Part shown: positions 31,893 through 41,590 of the stretch, piece after piece | Numbering within the stretch: position 1 is the first letter of the stretch | Layout: every line of letters begins with the position of its first letter | Program-made: the position numbers and the translations under genes | The notes under the pieces: model-generated | Database searches by the model: none | What the model saw: the letters and a program-made list of their open reading frames with translations, nothing else | What the model was told of the DNA's origin: nothing | Assembly (NCBI GenBank): GCA_018668255.1 | Contig: JABISZ010000101.1 | Span: forward strand, 1 to 64,000 | Length of the DNA: 64,000 nt | Direction: 5' to 3' | From: Pseudomonadota bacterium | Lineage (GTDB): Bacteria > Pseudomonadota > Gammaproteobacteria > Ga0077536

Positions 31893-33074
31893 TTATCTCA
31901 TGTTTCCATAAATAAACCAGAGACCTCCCCCACCGAAGTCTCCTCCTTGGAACACCTTTGATCTTTTTGCCTCGGCGACTTGCAGCGCACTGGGTATGAG
32001 CGTCTCAAATTGATTTTTTGGATCAAAACCACCTTTTTTGGATAACTTTTCTAGATCGATTTCGTGAGAACGAGCCCAGAACGGTTCGTTGTTGTTTCGT
32101 GTGTCCCAGTCCAGCATAAAAGCGTCAAATGGCCCCATGTTTTTATAAGGAGGAGTTTCCCCATGAACCATTAATCCGCCAGGCTTCAAGAGTCTATGGC
32201 ATTCTTTAACTATGTTATGGATCGCTTTTTGTGATGTTTCGTGCAGAAGGATATGCGATACGATTAGATCGAAAGTTCCTGATTTAAAGTTCGTTTGCTC
32301 AGCATTTTGTTGGGAAAAGTGTACCTTTTCCCCAAGTTCCTCGGCGCGGGCGTGCGCATATCTAAGCATCGGTGCAGCCACATCGATACCATGAACTTCT
32401 GCATCCGGGAACGCTTGCGCATAAGGGACAGTGCTGTGCCCAACGGAGCAGCCCATATCTAAAATCTTTCTTGGAGCCATCGTAGGATGATTATTTTTAA
32501 GCCAAAGAAGGATGCTTGCTCCAATATCGTCGTTGTAGGGTCCGAGTTGTCCCATCGCATATATATGCACGGCGCGGTCATAAACTAGTCCAGCTGATGC
32601 ATCATCCTCAGTGACCTCACTGTGGTAGCCACCAGGCTGGCAGTGAATATCCACCGCTGTGTGATATCGCGGGATCTTCAGCTTTGTATCGAGCTTAAGA
32701 GAACCTAGAGTCTTTGTACCTTTAGGGATCTTGATTTTTTCATTGAGGTTTTCTAGGTCACGATTGACGGGCACTTGACATGACGACCACATCATTTCTT
32801 GACTGGTTCTAAGCAGAGAGCTGAACATCTGATAATACGGATCATGTACCATTTCTTTTCCGACCTCAAATCTATCTTTCGGGGCTCGGTTATGGGTTTT
32901 TTCGAACTTCGGCTTTATGATTTTTTCGTAACGAGTTTGGTTGCCGGAGTGTACGTTCTGAACTAGATAGTTCTTATACGATCGCACGAACTCCTGCCTA
33001 GAAAATTCGTCATGCGTTGGCGTAGCCATTACTGCGTGTTTAGTTTGTGGGTGTACTTGGTTTTCCGCGCTCAT
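31893..33074 (-). CDS. class I SAM-dependent methyltransferase with long N-terminal extension
   Basis: KILDMGCSVGHSTVPYAQAFPDAEVHGIDVAAPML motif I/post-I, FDLIVSHILLHET, HRLLKPGGLMVHGE. Confidence 0.9.
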   Translation of the reverse strand: MSAENQVHPQTKHAVMATPTHDEFSRQEFVRSYKNYLVQNVHSGNQTRYEKIIKPKFEKTHNRAPKDRFEVGKEMVHDPYYQMFSSLLRTSQEMMWSSCQVPVNRDLENLNEKIKIPKGTKTLGSLKLDTKLKIPRYHTAVDIHCQPGGYHSEVTEDDASAGLVYDRAVHIYAMGQLGPYNDDIGASILLWLKNNHPTMAPRKILDMGCSVGHSTVPYAQAFPDAEVHGIDVAAPMLRYAHARAEELGEKVHFSQQNAEQTNFKSGTFDLIVSHILLHETSQKAIHNIVKECHRLLKPGGLMVHGETPPYKNMGPFDAFMLDWDTRNNNEPFWARSHEIDLEKLSKKGGFDPKNQFETLIPSALQVAEAKRSKVFQGGDFGGGGLWFIYGNMR

Positions 33075-33221
33075 TATGGCTCCCCTAATTCTTTTTAGTT
33101 GCGGTTCTTTTACTATTTAGAGACTATCATGAACCAGTTCGACTAGCTATATTGTATAGTACTAGAGCTTGCAAGACGCGCTTGCTTGAAAGGTCAAACA
33201 TTAGGTTAAGGGGCAAAAAGG

Positions 33222-35282
33222 TTGAAAAATTCGTATAGGTTAGGGGTCGACGTTGGTGGGACGTTTACAGATGTACTATTGCTGAATGAGCAGAATGGTG
33301 AAATGTCTACGGCAAAAGTTCCATCAACGCCCCACGACTCTTCTATTGGGGTACTGAACGGTATTGCTCGGGTTTGTGAAGAGTCAAGGGTCGACTTATC
33401 TGAAATTACTCATGTCATGCATGGGACGACGGTTGCAACGAACACGGTTCTGACCGGGACAGGGGCGAGAGTTGGTTTGGTGACTACAAAAGGCTACCGG
33501 CAAGTGCTTCAGATTGCCAGGTCGTTTGTTCCTGGGGGACTGGGGGGCTGGGTTATTTATCAGAAATCTGAGCCTATGGCTCCGCTAGAACTCACGATTG
33601 AAGCAGATGAACGTGTTAGTGCGAAGGGGGAAATTGTTTCCGTTCTGAACGAGTCTAGTCTTCGAGAATCATTAAAGAATCTTGCTAAGGAAAAGATCGA
33701 AGCGCTCACCGTTTGCTTAATTAACTCTTTCACGAACAAAATTCATGAAGAAAAAGTTCGTGATATCGCACTAGAGATTATGCCCGAAGTGCCAGTTTCA
33801 ATTTCCTCCGAAGTGATCCCCGAGCTTCAAGAATATGAGAGGGCTGTGACGACAGTGACAAATTCTTATGTCAGACCGAAAGTTGAGACATACATCAATA
33901 ATCTAGAATCCGAGCTACTAGAAAAGATGAAAGAGGTCAAACTCAGTATATTAAGATCAGATGGGGGGCTTGCATCGGCACAATCAGCAGCTAAATATCC
34001 TGTAAATATGCTCATGAGTGGCCCAGCTGGTGGGGTAGCAGGTGCTATTTGGGTCGCAGGAAATGCGGGTTTCAAAAACTTACTTACCTTGGATATCGGA
34101 GGTACATCGACAGATGTAGCTCTGGTACAGAACGGTCATGCTCAGCTGAGGCGCGAGACAACAGTAGGGGACGTGACTGTGAGAGCTTCATCAGTTGATG
34201 TCAGAACCGTCGGTGCGGGAGGTGGGTCGATTGCACACGTGCCTGCTGTTACCAAAGCACTTCGTGTGGGGCCTCAAAGCGCCGGCGCGGAGCCTGGACC
34301 TGCGGCGTACGGAAATGGTGGATTAGAACCTACAGTGACAGATGCGAACATAGTGCTTGGTTATATTCCAAGTCGAGCTCGTCTTGGAGGTGATATGGCT
34401 ATTGATGTGGACGCGGCCCAACTTGCGGTTGGTCGTATTGCCAGTGACCTTGGTCTTTCGGTAGAGGCGGCGGCTGAGGGCATCTATAATATCGTTAATG
34501 AAAACATGTTTGGGGCTTTGAGATTAGTTTCTGTTGAGCAAGGGCATGACCCACGGGAATTTGCGCTGATTGCTTTTGGGGGTGCTGGTCCTTTACATGC
34601 GAACGCATTAGGCAAGTTGATGGGTTCATGGCCTGTGATAATCCCTCCCGGTCCTGGGGTATTGTGCGCTTATGGAGATGCTACGACAAGACTTCGAAAT
34701 GAAGCATCTAGAACCTTCATACGGAAGTTTAGCGCGACAAGTAATGAAGAATTACGGCTAGAGCTTGAGAAGCTGGCAACATCGGCTCTTAGCGCCTTAG
34801 TTGAAGAAAAAGCTACGTCTGAAGGTTCAGAAATCACCTATCAGTTGGATCTACGATATCAGGGGCAAGGTCTTTCTTTGACAGTAGACGTTAGTCTAGC
34901 GGAGGGAGAAGATGTTTTGACGGCGATAGGAACTCAGTTCGATTTAATGCATGAACAGTTATTTACTTTTTCTCTGCCTGCAGAGAAAGAAATAGTCAAT
35001 CTCCGGTCGATTGCTCTTGGTGAAGAAGCACGAGTGGAGGTTCCCTCTGTGACTATCGATCCTGACTTTGTGAATAAGAGTGAAGGAAATCAGAGAATGT
35101 TTGCTGAGGGTCAGTGGTGGGATGCTTCTATATATGACAGATCAAAGGTCGGCCGAGGTACGGCGATTAATGGGCCGGCTATTGTCACAGAAATGGACTC
35201 TACTACTATGATTTTGCCAGAACATGTAGGTCGAATTGATTCATTCGGCAACATACTTATTACTCCCATTACTCAGGACTGA
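33222..35282 (+). CDS. hydantoinase/oxoprolinase family protein, HyuA-type subunit
   Basis: YRLGVDVGGTFTDVLLL, MHGTTVATNTVLTGTGARVGLVTTKGYRQVLQIAR, LTLDIGGTSTDVALV, VGAGGGSIAHV, GPGPAAYGNGGLEPTVTDANIVLG; TTG start. Confidence 0.95.
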   Translation: MKNSYRLGVDVGGTFTDVLLLNEQNGEMSTAKVPSTPHDSSIGVLNGIARVCEESRVDLSEITHVMHGTTVATNTVLTGTGARVGLVTTKGYRQVLQIARSFVPGGLGGWVIYQKSEPMAPLELTIEADERVSAKGEIVSVLNESSLRESLKNLAKEKIEALTVCLINSFTNKIHEEKVRDIALEIMPEVPVSISSEVIPELQEYERAVTTVTNSYVRPKVETYINNLESELLEKMKEVKLSILRSDGGLASAQSAAKYPVNMLMSGPAGGVAGAIWVAGNAGFKNLLTLDIGGTSTDVALVQNGHAQLRRETTVGDVTVRASSVDVRTVGAGGGSIAHVPAVTKALRVGPQSAGAEPGPAAYGNGGLEPTVTDANIVLGYIPSRARLGGDMAIDVDAAQLAVGRIASDLGLSVEAAAEGIYNIVNENMFGALRLVSVEQGHDPREFALIAFGGAGPLHANALGKLMGSWPVIIPPGPGVLCAYGDATTRLRNEASRTFIRKFSATSNEELRLELEKLATSALSALVEEKATSEGSEITYQLDLRYQGQGLSLTVDVSLAEGEDVLTAIGTQFDLMHEQLFTFSLPAEKEIVNLRSIALGEEARVEVPSVTIDPDFVNKSEGNQRMFAEGQWWDASIYDRSKVGRGTAINGPAIVTEMDSTTMILPEHVGRIDSFGNILITPITQD

Positions 35283-35286
35283 TGCC

Positions 35287-37149
35287 ATGACTGCAATACT
35301 GATAGAAGAAAATACTGAGCCGTTGAAAAAAGTGACAGTCGATTCGGTTACGTTAGATATCATTGAAAATGCTTTGAAGAATGCCCGGTTTGAAATGGAT
35401 GCCGTCCTTTTCCGAACCGCTATGTCTCCCGGGATAAGAGAACAGGGTGATGCATTTCCGTTAATCGCTAATCGCGATGGCAAGATGGTTGTAGGACAGT
35501 TCGGGTCATTTATCCATGGATTCATGAGTCTTTATGACGGGACTATTGAAGAAGGAGACATCTTTCTAACTACAGACCCATATTCCTGTAATGGCGCTAT
35601 AAGCCATGCCAACGATTGGTTGGTGCTTATCCCTATCTACAAAGATCACAGACATATTGCTTGGAGCGCTATGTTTGGCCACATGACAGATATAGGCGGT
35701 AAAGTGCCGGGTAGCTTGCCAACAGATGCTCGACAAATTTATGAAGAAGGGATCGTTGTTCCTCCTATAAAAATCTATAAGAAGGGAGAGTTACAGGAAG
35801 ACATTTTGAAGTTAATTCTACATAACTGTAGGTTGCCGCATTGGAATCATAGTGATTTCAATGCGATTGTGGCAGCGTGCCGCACTGCGGCGAAACGTTG
35901 TGCGGAATTGAGTGAGCGTTTTGGAGATGACATATTTTATTCGGCTATGGATGAATTATTGGCCCGCAATAAAAAAGCAATGGCGCACCTTATCCTTAAC
36001 GCCGTTCCAACAGAGAAAAGATATTTTGAGGATTATATCTGCGACGACGGAATGGGTATGGGTCCGTATAAATTGGCTTGCACAATGTGGCGAGAAAATG
36101 ACAAGGTCATTTTCGACTTTTCTGGGACAGATCCGCAGTCAATTGGTTCAATAAATTTCTACCTCAACGAAGAAATGTTTAAAATGTTTTGTGGGGTTTT
36201 CATGATAATGGTCTTTGATCCACAGATTATGTTCAACGATGGTTTTTATGACTTAATGGAGGTTCGTATTCCTGATGGCTCTTTGCTTAAGCCCAAACAT
36301 CCGGCAGCACTGTCTTGTCGAACTCATGCTTTAGGTCGAGTCTTTGATATTATCAGCGGACTACTTGGACAAGGGGCGCCAGATTTAATGTGCGCCGCGG
36401 GATTTTCAGATAGTCCTCATTTTATGTATTCAGGCTATGACCAGAAAGGAGATTGGTATCAGCTTTACCAAATCGGATTTGGTGGCATCCCTGGTCGTCC
36501 ATTTGGTGATGGGCCTGACGGACATTCCCTCTGGCCAAGTTTTACCAACGTACCTAATGAATTTCTAGAAAGCTATTTCCCGTTGAGAATAGAGATCTAT
36601 GAAACCATAACAAACTCAGGAGGTGCGGGCTATCATCGCGGCGGTAATGGCGTACGTGTGGGTTATCGATTTTTGGAACCGGGAGAGATTTCTGTGCACG
36701 ATGACCGCTGGCTGACTTATCCATGGGGTGTGAATGGAGGTAACCCGGGGGCTAGAAGTAAGAAAATTTTGGTTAAATCCGACGGAAGTGAACAGTTAGT
36801 TCCTTCAAAGTGTGACCGCGTAAAGGTAATGCATGGAGACCTGCTGCTGTTCGAAACTTGGGGCGGCGGCGGTTGGGGCGATCCGCTTACTCGAGAAGTT
36901 GAGCGCGTTGGTTCCGATGTAAAGAAAGGATTAGTCAGTGTTTCTGGAGCTCTAAACTATGGCGTCATCACGGATAGCGATGGTGTTGTTGCGATCAAAG
37001 AAACACAAGAGTTGCGTCAAGAAATGAATGTCGCTCGTGGTGGGATTGAGCTGTTCGACAAAGGTGGGTCGATTGAAGAGCTGAAAGCACAGTGTTTAGC
37101 CGAGACTGGTTTTAACCCGCCAATAGCCCCTAGCTTTGCACCGCACTAG
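35287..37149 (+). CDS. hydantoinase B/oxoprolinase family protein, HyuB-type subunit
   Basis: VDSVTLDIIENALKNARFEMDAVLFRTAMSPGIREQGDAFPLI, NDWLVLIPIYKD, GGAGYHRGGNGVRVGYRF. The ORF opens at 35236; the ATG at 35287, 4 nt after the HyuA stop, is preferred. Confidence 0.95.
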   Translation: MTAILIEENTEPLKKVTVDSVTLDIIENALKNARFEMDAVLFRTAMSPGIREQGDAFPLIANRDGKMVVGQFGSFIHGFMSLYDGTIEEGDIFLTTDPYSCNGAISHANDWLVLIPIYKDHRHIAWSAMFGHMTDIGGKVPGSLPTDARQIYEEGIVVPPIKIYKKGELQEDILKLILHNCRLPHWNHSDFNAIVAACRTAAKRCAELSERFGDDIFYSAMDELLARNKKAMAHLILNAVPTEKRYFEDYICDDGMGMGPYKLACTMWRENDKVIFDFSGTDPQSIGSINFYLNEEMFKMFCGVFMIMVFDPQIMFNDGFYDLMEVRIPDGSLLKPKHPAALSCRTHALGRVFDIISGLLGQGAPDLMCAAGFSDSPHFMYSGYDQKGDWYQLYQIGFGGIPGRPFGDGPDGHSLWPSFTNVPNEFLESYFPLRIEIYETITNSGGAGYHRGGNGVRVGYRFLEPGEISVHDDRWLTYPWGVNGGNPGARSKKILVKSDGSEQLVPSKCDRVKVMHGDLLLFETWGGGGWGDPLTREVERVGSDVKKGLVSVSGALNYGVITDSDGVVAIKETQELRQEMNVARGGIELFDKGGSIEELKAQCLAETGFNPPIAPSFAPH

Positions 37150-37204
37150 GGTAAAGAGGTAAGCGTATTAATGCGATGCTTGTGTAACAAAAGGAGAGAA
37201 AGCT

Positions 37205-38809
37205 ATGTCTGTGATTTCAAAGGACTCATCTAACAGTTCTATCGTAAGTCAGCTCGTGTCGATTGTGGGCGCGGACTACGTGCAAGATGACGAGAAGGCT
37301 AGGGAATTCTACTCCACAGATTTGAGTTACACGGATGGAGAGGTTGCTGATGTTGTGGTAAGCCCAGGCAACACGGATCAGCTATCTCAGTGCTTGGCAA
37401 CTGCGGCCGCTTCGGGATTGCCTATTGTTCCTCGTGGAGGAGGGATGTCCTACACAATGGGTTATCAACCGGAGCAACCTTCTTCTGTATTAATAGATAT
37501 GCGTCGCATGAACAAAATCATTGATTTAAACACGGAAGATATGTACGTAACAGTTGAGGCGGGGTGTACTTGGAAAGATCTTTATGAGCAGCTTATGGAC
37601 GGAGATGTCCCCGTACGGACGCCCTACTTTGGGCCACTTTCTGGCATGTATGCGACTATTGGAGGGGCGGTTTCTCAGAATAGCCTTTTTTTAGGTTCGG
37701 GTATTTATAACACTGTTGCAGAAAGTGTCCTCGGTATGAAAGTGGTTTTGGCGGATGGCAATATCCTTCAGACGGGGTCGGCAGCGCATAAAAACGGCTC
37801 TCCTTTTTTTCGGCACTTTGGGCCTGACTTGACTGGAATCTTTACGGCAGACACTGGCGCTTTCGGTATCAAATCAGAGATAACTTTGCGATTGATAGAG
37901 GCACCATCTGTGACCTTGTTTATGTCTTTCGGTTTTAACACGATAGAAGAGATGTTAGCCACCCAAACTGTGCTCGCCCGGAAGCGGATCTGCGCTGAAT
38001 GTTATGGCTTTGACCCTTATTACAATTCTAGTTTTGAAAAACAAGGCTTTAGTTTTGGGGAAGGCCTGGCCGTTCTGCGTGATGTGGCAACCTCTGAAGG
38101 TGGCATAAAAGGATTATGGACCTCGTTTAAAGTAGCGGCTAGCGGGAAAAAATTTCTTAGAAAAGTGAAATATTCGCTTCATATGACTTTTGACAGCTAT
38201 GATAAGGATGTGGCCTACAAAGCTTTAGAAACTGCCAGAGAGGTCTGTGTCGAGCATCAAGGGAGCGAAATTGACAACAGTTTACCGACTGTCTTCCGCG
38301 CACATCCTTTTGGTGGAGTGAGAACAGTACTGCTCGGTTCCGATGGCGAAATTTGGCTACCTGTTCATGGGTTTATGCCTTTATCTAAAGCAGTAGCGAT
38401 GGGAACGGCGACCGAAGCTTACTTTGAAGAAAATAAAGCACTAATGGATAAGTACAACATTCATAGTTCTTACTTAACTTGCTTTGCAGGGACTGAGTTC
38501 GTCATCGAGCCAAGTATCTATTGGCATGATGAACTTGGTAATTTTCGCCTCAGTCTGATAGAAGATGAATTTGCTGAGAAGTGGAAATCGATACCTGCTG
38601 ATGAGGAAAAGAGAAAAGTTGCATTAAAGTTGCGGGATGGATTGCGTGATCTGTATGATCAAAACGGTTGCTGCCACTTACAGTTAGGCAAATACTATCC
38701 GTATCAAGAACTCATCGACAATGACCCACTAAAGAGCTTGCTAGAGAGTCTAAAAAAAGCATTAGATCCAGAAGGACGAATGAACCCCGGGGCGCTTGGA
38801 CTAAGGTAG
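37205..38809 (+). CDS. FAD-binding oxidoreductase (GlcD/VAO-type)
   Basis: VVVSPGNTDQLSQCLATAAASGLPIVPRGGGMSYTMGY, VTVEAGCTWKDLYEQL, ATIGGAVSQNS, C-terminal LDPEGRMNPGALGL. Confidence 0.92.
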   Translation: MSVISKDSSNSSIVSQLVSIVGADYVQDDEKAREFYSTDLSYTDGEVADVVVSPGNTDQLSQCLATAAASGLPIVPRGGGMSYTMGYQPEQPSSVLIDMRRMNKIIDLNTEDMYVTVEAGCTWKDLYEQLMDGDVPVRTPYFGPLSGMYATIGGAVSQNSLFLGSGIYNTVAESVLGMKVVLADGNILQTGSAAHKNGSPFFRHFGPDLTGIFTADTGAFGIKSEITLRLIEAPSVTLFMSFGFNTIEEMLATQTVLARKRICAECYGFDPYYNSSFEKQGFSFGEGLAVLRDVATSEGGIKGLWTSFKVAASGKKFLRKVKYSLHMTFDSYDKDVAYKALETAREVCVEHQGSEIDNSLPTVFRAHPFGGVRTVLLGSDGEIWLPVHGFMPLSKAVAMGTATEAYFEENKALMDKYNIHSSYLTCFAGTEFVIEPSIYWHDELGNFRLSLIEDEFAEKWKSIPADEEKRKVALKLRDGLRDLYDQNGCCHLQLGKYYPYQELIDNDPLKSLLESLKKALDPEGRMNPGALGLR

Positions 38810-38861
38810 TAACTCTCAAGGGAGTCTCAAGAAGTAATGTATTTGAAGAGGTGTTGCTAAC

Positions 38862-39551
38862 ATGACTTTCCATGGATTTCCTAAGACCTGTTTTCCTTTC
38901 TTGAGACAGCTGCAAAAAAATAATAATAGAGAGTGGTTTAACGGAAACAAACAACGATATGAGGACAGTATAAGAACGCCGGCATTAGCGTTGATTGAAG
39001 ACATTGGTCCCGAGATAGCCGAGAAACTATCACCTCATTTTGTGGCAATCCCCAAGAAAGTGGGCGGCTCTTTGATGCGAGTATACCGTGACACCCGGTT
39101 TGCAAAAGATAAAACCCCTTACAAAACTAACATTGGTATTCAGTTTAGGCACGAGTTAGGAAAAGATGTTCACGCGCCGGGATTCTATCTTCATATTGAG
39201 CCAGGAAATTGTTTTATAGGGACAGGAATTTGGCGGCCCGAAAGCCAGTTTTTAAATAAAATAAGGGAATTCATTGTTGACAACCCGCGCTCTTGGAGTA
39301 CGTTGATGTCTGATGAACCTTTTTGTAGCCAGTGGTCTCTGATCGGTGCAACTTTGATCCGACCTCCTAGAGGCTTTGTGAAAGAGCATCCCTTAATGAA
39401 GGATTTAAAGAGGAAAGATTTTATCGCTCATAAAAATTTTTCTCATGAGCTGATTCTAGATTCAGACTTTATTAAGTACTTGATTGAGAGCTATCAAGAG
39501 TGCGAAGCTTATATGGCGTACCTGTGTATGGCATTAGAAGTTGACTATTAA
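38862..39551 (+). CDS. DUF2461 / TIGR02453 family protein
   Basis: FLRQLQKNNNREWFNGNKQRYEDSIRTPALALIEDI, GGSLMRVYRDTRFAKDKTPYKTNIGIQFRHE, GFYLHIEPGNCFIGTGIWRPE. Confidence 0.93.
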   Translation: MTFHGFPKTCFPFLRQLQKNNNREWFNGNKQRYEDSIRTPALALIEDIGPEIAEKLSPHFVAIPKKVGGSLMRVYRDTRFAKDKTPYKTNIGIQFRHELGKDVHAPGFYLHIEPGNCFIGTGIWRPESQFLNKIREFIVDNPRSWSTLMSDEPFCSQWSLIGATLIRPPRGFVKEHPLMKDLKRKDFIAHKNFSHELILDSDFIKYLIESYQECEAYMAYLCMALEVDY

Positions 39552-40330
39552 GCTTTAGTTATTTGTCCGCCAAAACTTCTGAGATCAAGAAGCGACGCGC
39601 TGATGTTACCTTCCTGCAGGGTTTTGTCATCAGTTAATGGTGTCTGGTCAATTGTGGCTTCCTTAAAAGAAAATTTATAGCCTTTCTCTTCTTTGCTGAA
39701 GCAATTTCCGTAATAGCTCTGACCTGTTTTTGTGTAGACAATTTTCGGGTCGGTGAAGGACATTTCGGGGAAATTTATATTCCAAGTGGTTCTCGGATCG
39801 ATCGAGTGTAAAGGAAATTGTTGCCAAACTGCTGGAATATTCTTTTGGAGCGTGTTCTTCAATTTGAGAATGGTTTCAGGTCGAAAAGAGCGATTTTCAT
39901 ACCAATGTATAAAATCATCTTTAGCCAGCTCCTGAGACAACGCGATAGCTGGAATGCCTGAGATATTTGCTTCCAGACACGCACCGATCGTGCCCGAGGA
40001 AAATACGAATCCGGCACCTACGTTTTTCCCTATGTTCGTCCCAGATACTACGATATCTGGCATACAGGGCATCAGTTGGTGCATCGCTAGATTAGTACAG
40101 TCAGCTGGGGTCCCTGTTATTTTCCAACCGACGGCACCCTTAAGGCTTAATGGAGAAACCTCAATAGGATTTAGGCGTGTCATCGACTTTCCTTTCCAGC
40201 TTTGTTCTTCCTCTGGAACAGCGACATATAAATTGCCCATATTTTTTAAGACTTCAAGGGTGATGTCTAGTATCGGAGAATCGAAGCTATCGTCGTTACT
40301 AAGTAAGATATTAGGGATTGGATTGTTCAT
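39548..40330 (-). CDS. surE: 5'/3'-nucleotidase SurE-like (cytoplasmic paralogue)
   Basis: PNILLSNDDSFDSP, KITGTPADCTNLA, PDIVVSGTNIGKNVGAGFVFSSGTIGACLEANISGIPAIALS. ORF track starts at 40495, but MNNPIPNILLSNDD at 40330 is the natural start. Confidence 0.88.
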   Translation of the reverse strand: MNNPIPNILLSNDDSFDSPILDITLEVLKNMGNLYVAVPEEEQSWKGKSMTRLNPIEVSPLSLKGAVGWKITGTPADCTNLAMHQLMPCMPDIVVSGTNIGKNVGAGFVFSSGTIGACLEANISGIPAIALSQELAKDDFIHWYENRSFRPETILKLKNTLQKNIPAVWQQFPLHSIDPRTTWNINFPEMSFTDPKIVYTKTGQSYYGNCFSKEEKGYKFSFKEATIDQTPLTDDKTLQEGNISASLLDLRSFGGQITKA

Positions 40331-40422
40331 AGTAAAATCTTCATAATGCGTTGTTTCTGGAAAGATACTTATAATTAAGCTTATCGATGATAAGCGATTA
40401 ATTGTTGCTCTAGCAGGTTTTT

Positions 40423-40890
40423 CTAAATATTTTTCCATTTCATGAATGCAGCAGCTTGACCGACAATAACTTTTCTGTCGTCCAGAATATTCCAAATTGA
40501 TGCGTTTAGGATTTTGAATTTTTTTCCGGTTGAAGAAACCCTGATGCCTGAATAACCTTCAGCATAGCCTTTCTCTTTGACACTTTGCATGAATTTGCCG
40601 CGAGACGCTTGATCATTTTTTTCTGCCGATGTCCTTGAAGGAGTGCATAGTATTTGTTCATCCGTTAGTTCAAAAAGGCTTAAAGCCGTTTGGTTGCCAT
40701 AAGTGAATAAAGGATCTTTTCCAAGTCCGTGGCTCAATAATGCGTAAGGTGCACGGTGCAGTTCTTCTATGGCATCGTCGTTATTGGAAGAGGTGTTGTA
40801 AAGAGGCCTTCCAAACAGAGCACAGTGACTTGCAAGTATTCTGCAGATGAGCAATCTTGACTCTTCTTTGCGTCTAGTACAGACAGACAT
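40423..40890 (-). CDS. MEKHLA (PAS-like) domain protein
   Basis: APYALLSHGLGKDPLFTYGNQTALSLFELTDEQILCTPSRTSAEKNDQASR...YSGIRVSSTGKKFKILNASIWNILDD typical of MEKHLA. Confidence 0.8.
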   Translation of the reverse strand: MSVCTRRKEESRLLICRILASHCALFGRPLYNTSSNNDDAIEELHRAPYALLSHGLGKDPLFTYGNQTALSLFELTDEQILCTPSRTSAEKNDQASRGKFMQSVKEKGYAEGYSGIRVSSTGKKFKILNASIWNILDDRKVIVGQAAAFMKWKNI

Positions 40891-41540
40891 TATACCGTTT
40901 CTTGAATATTATTTTTGATTGCTCGTTCAAGGGATAGGGCTATAGTTTCAGGAGATTGAGCTCCGCAAAACAGCAATTGTCCATTATATACAAAGCCTGG
41001 CACACCCGACACTCCCATTTCCAAGGCTGTGTTTTCCTGCTGTTTTATTGTCTGGTTGGCTAGTTCGCTGCCCAGGACTGTTTGGGTTCCTTCTGATGAT
41101 AAGCCACAGACCATTGCTATCTCCAACAAAACATCTAGTTTTCCGATGTCTTTTCCAGCGCAAAAATAACTGCTAAACAAAAGGTCAATCACGTCGTTTT
41201 GCTTACCATGTTGACCACTATAATGGATGAGCTTATGAGCTAATCGAGTATTTGGTGTTGTTGTGATAGATTCAAAGTCAATTGGTAACCCTTCCGAGCG
41301 AGCTTCTGATTCAATACGTGAATAAATTGACAACGCTTGCTGGGCACTACCAAATTTTTGTGCGAGATACTCCGCTCTGTTGATGCCTTGAGGGGGCAGG
41401 GCAGGATTGAGTTCAAATGGGCGCCAGACAACTTCTATTGGGTACACGTCGCCCATTATTTCTATAGCTTTTTCTAGTCTATTTTTGCCGATGTAACACC
41501 ATGGACAGATGACATCAGATATTACTTCTAGGCTATACAT
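40890..41540 (-). CDS. DsbA family oxidoreductase (FrnE-like)
   Basis: VISDVICPWCYIGKNRLEKAI, VWRPFELNPALPPQGINRAEYLAQKFG, GVSGVPGFVYNGQLLFCGAQSPE. Confidence 0.93.
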   Translation of the reverse strand: MYSLEVISDVICPWCYIGKNRLEKAIEIMGDVYPIEVVWRPFELNPALPPQGINRAEYLAQKFGSAQQALSIYSRIESEARSEGLPIDFESITTTPNTRLAHKLIHYSGQHGKQNDVIDLLFSSYFCAGKDIGKLDVLLEIAMVCGLSSEGTQTVLGSELANQTIKQQENTALEMGVSGVPGFVYNGQLLFCGAQSPETIALSLERAIKNNIQETV

Positions 41541-41590
41541 GTTGGACTTCTAACAGTACTCCTGATTGACGAAGACACGATAAGTTTATA

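Noticed and set aside
33222-37149. Acetone carboxylase complex
   Set aside because: Only HyuA/HyuB-like subunits are seen; no small gamma-type subunit, so a specific carboxylase call is not supported.
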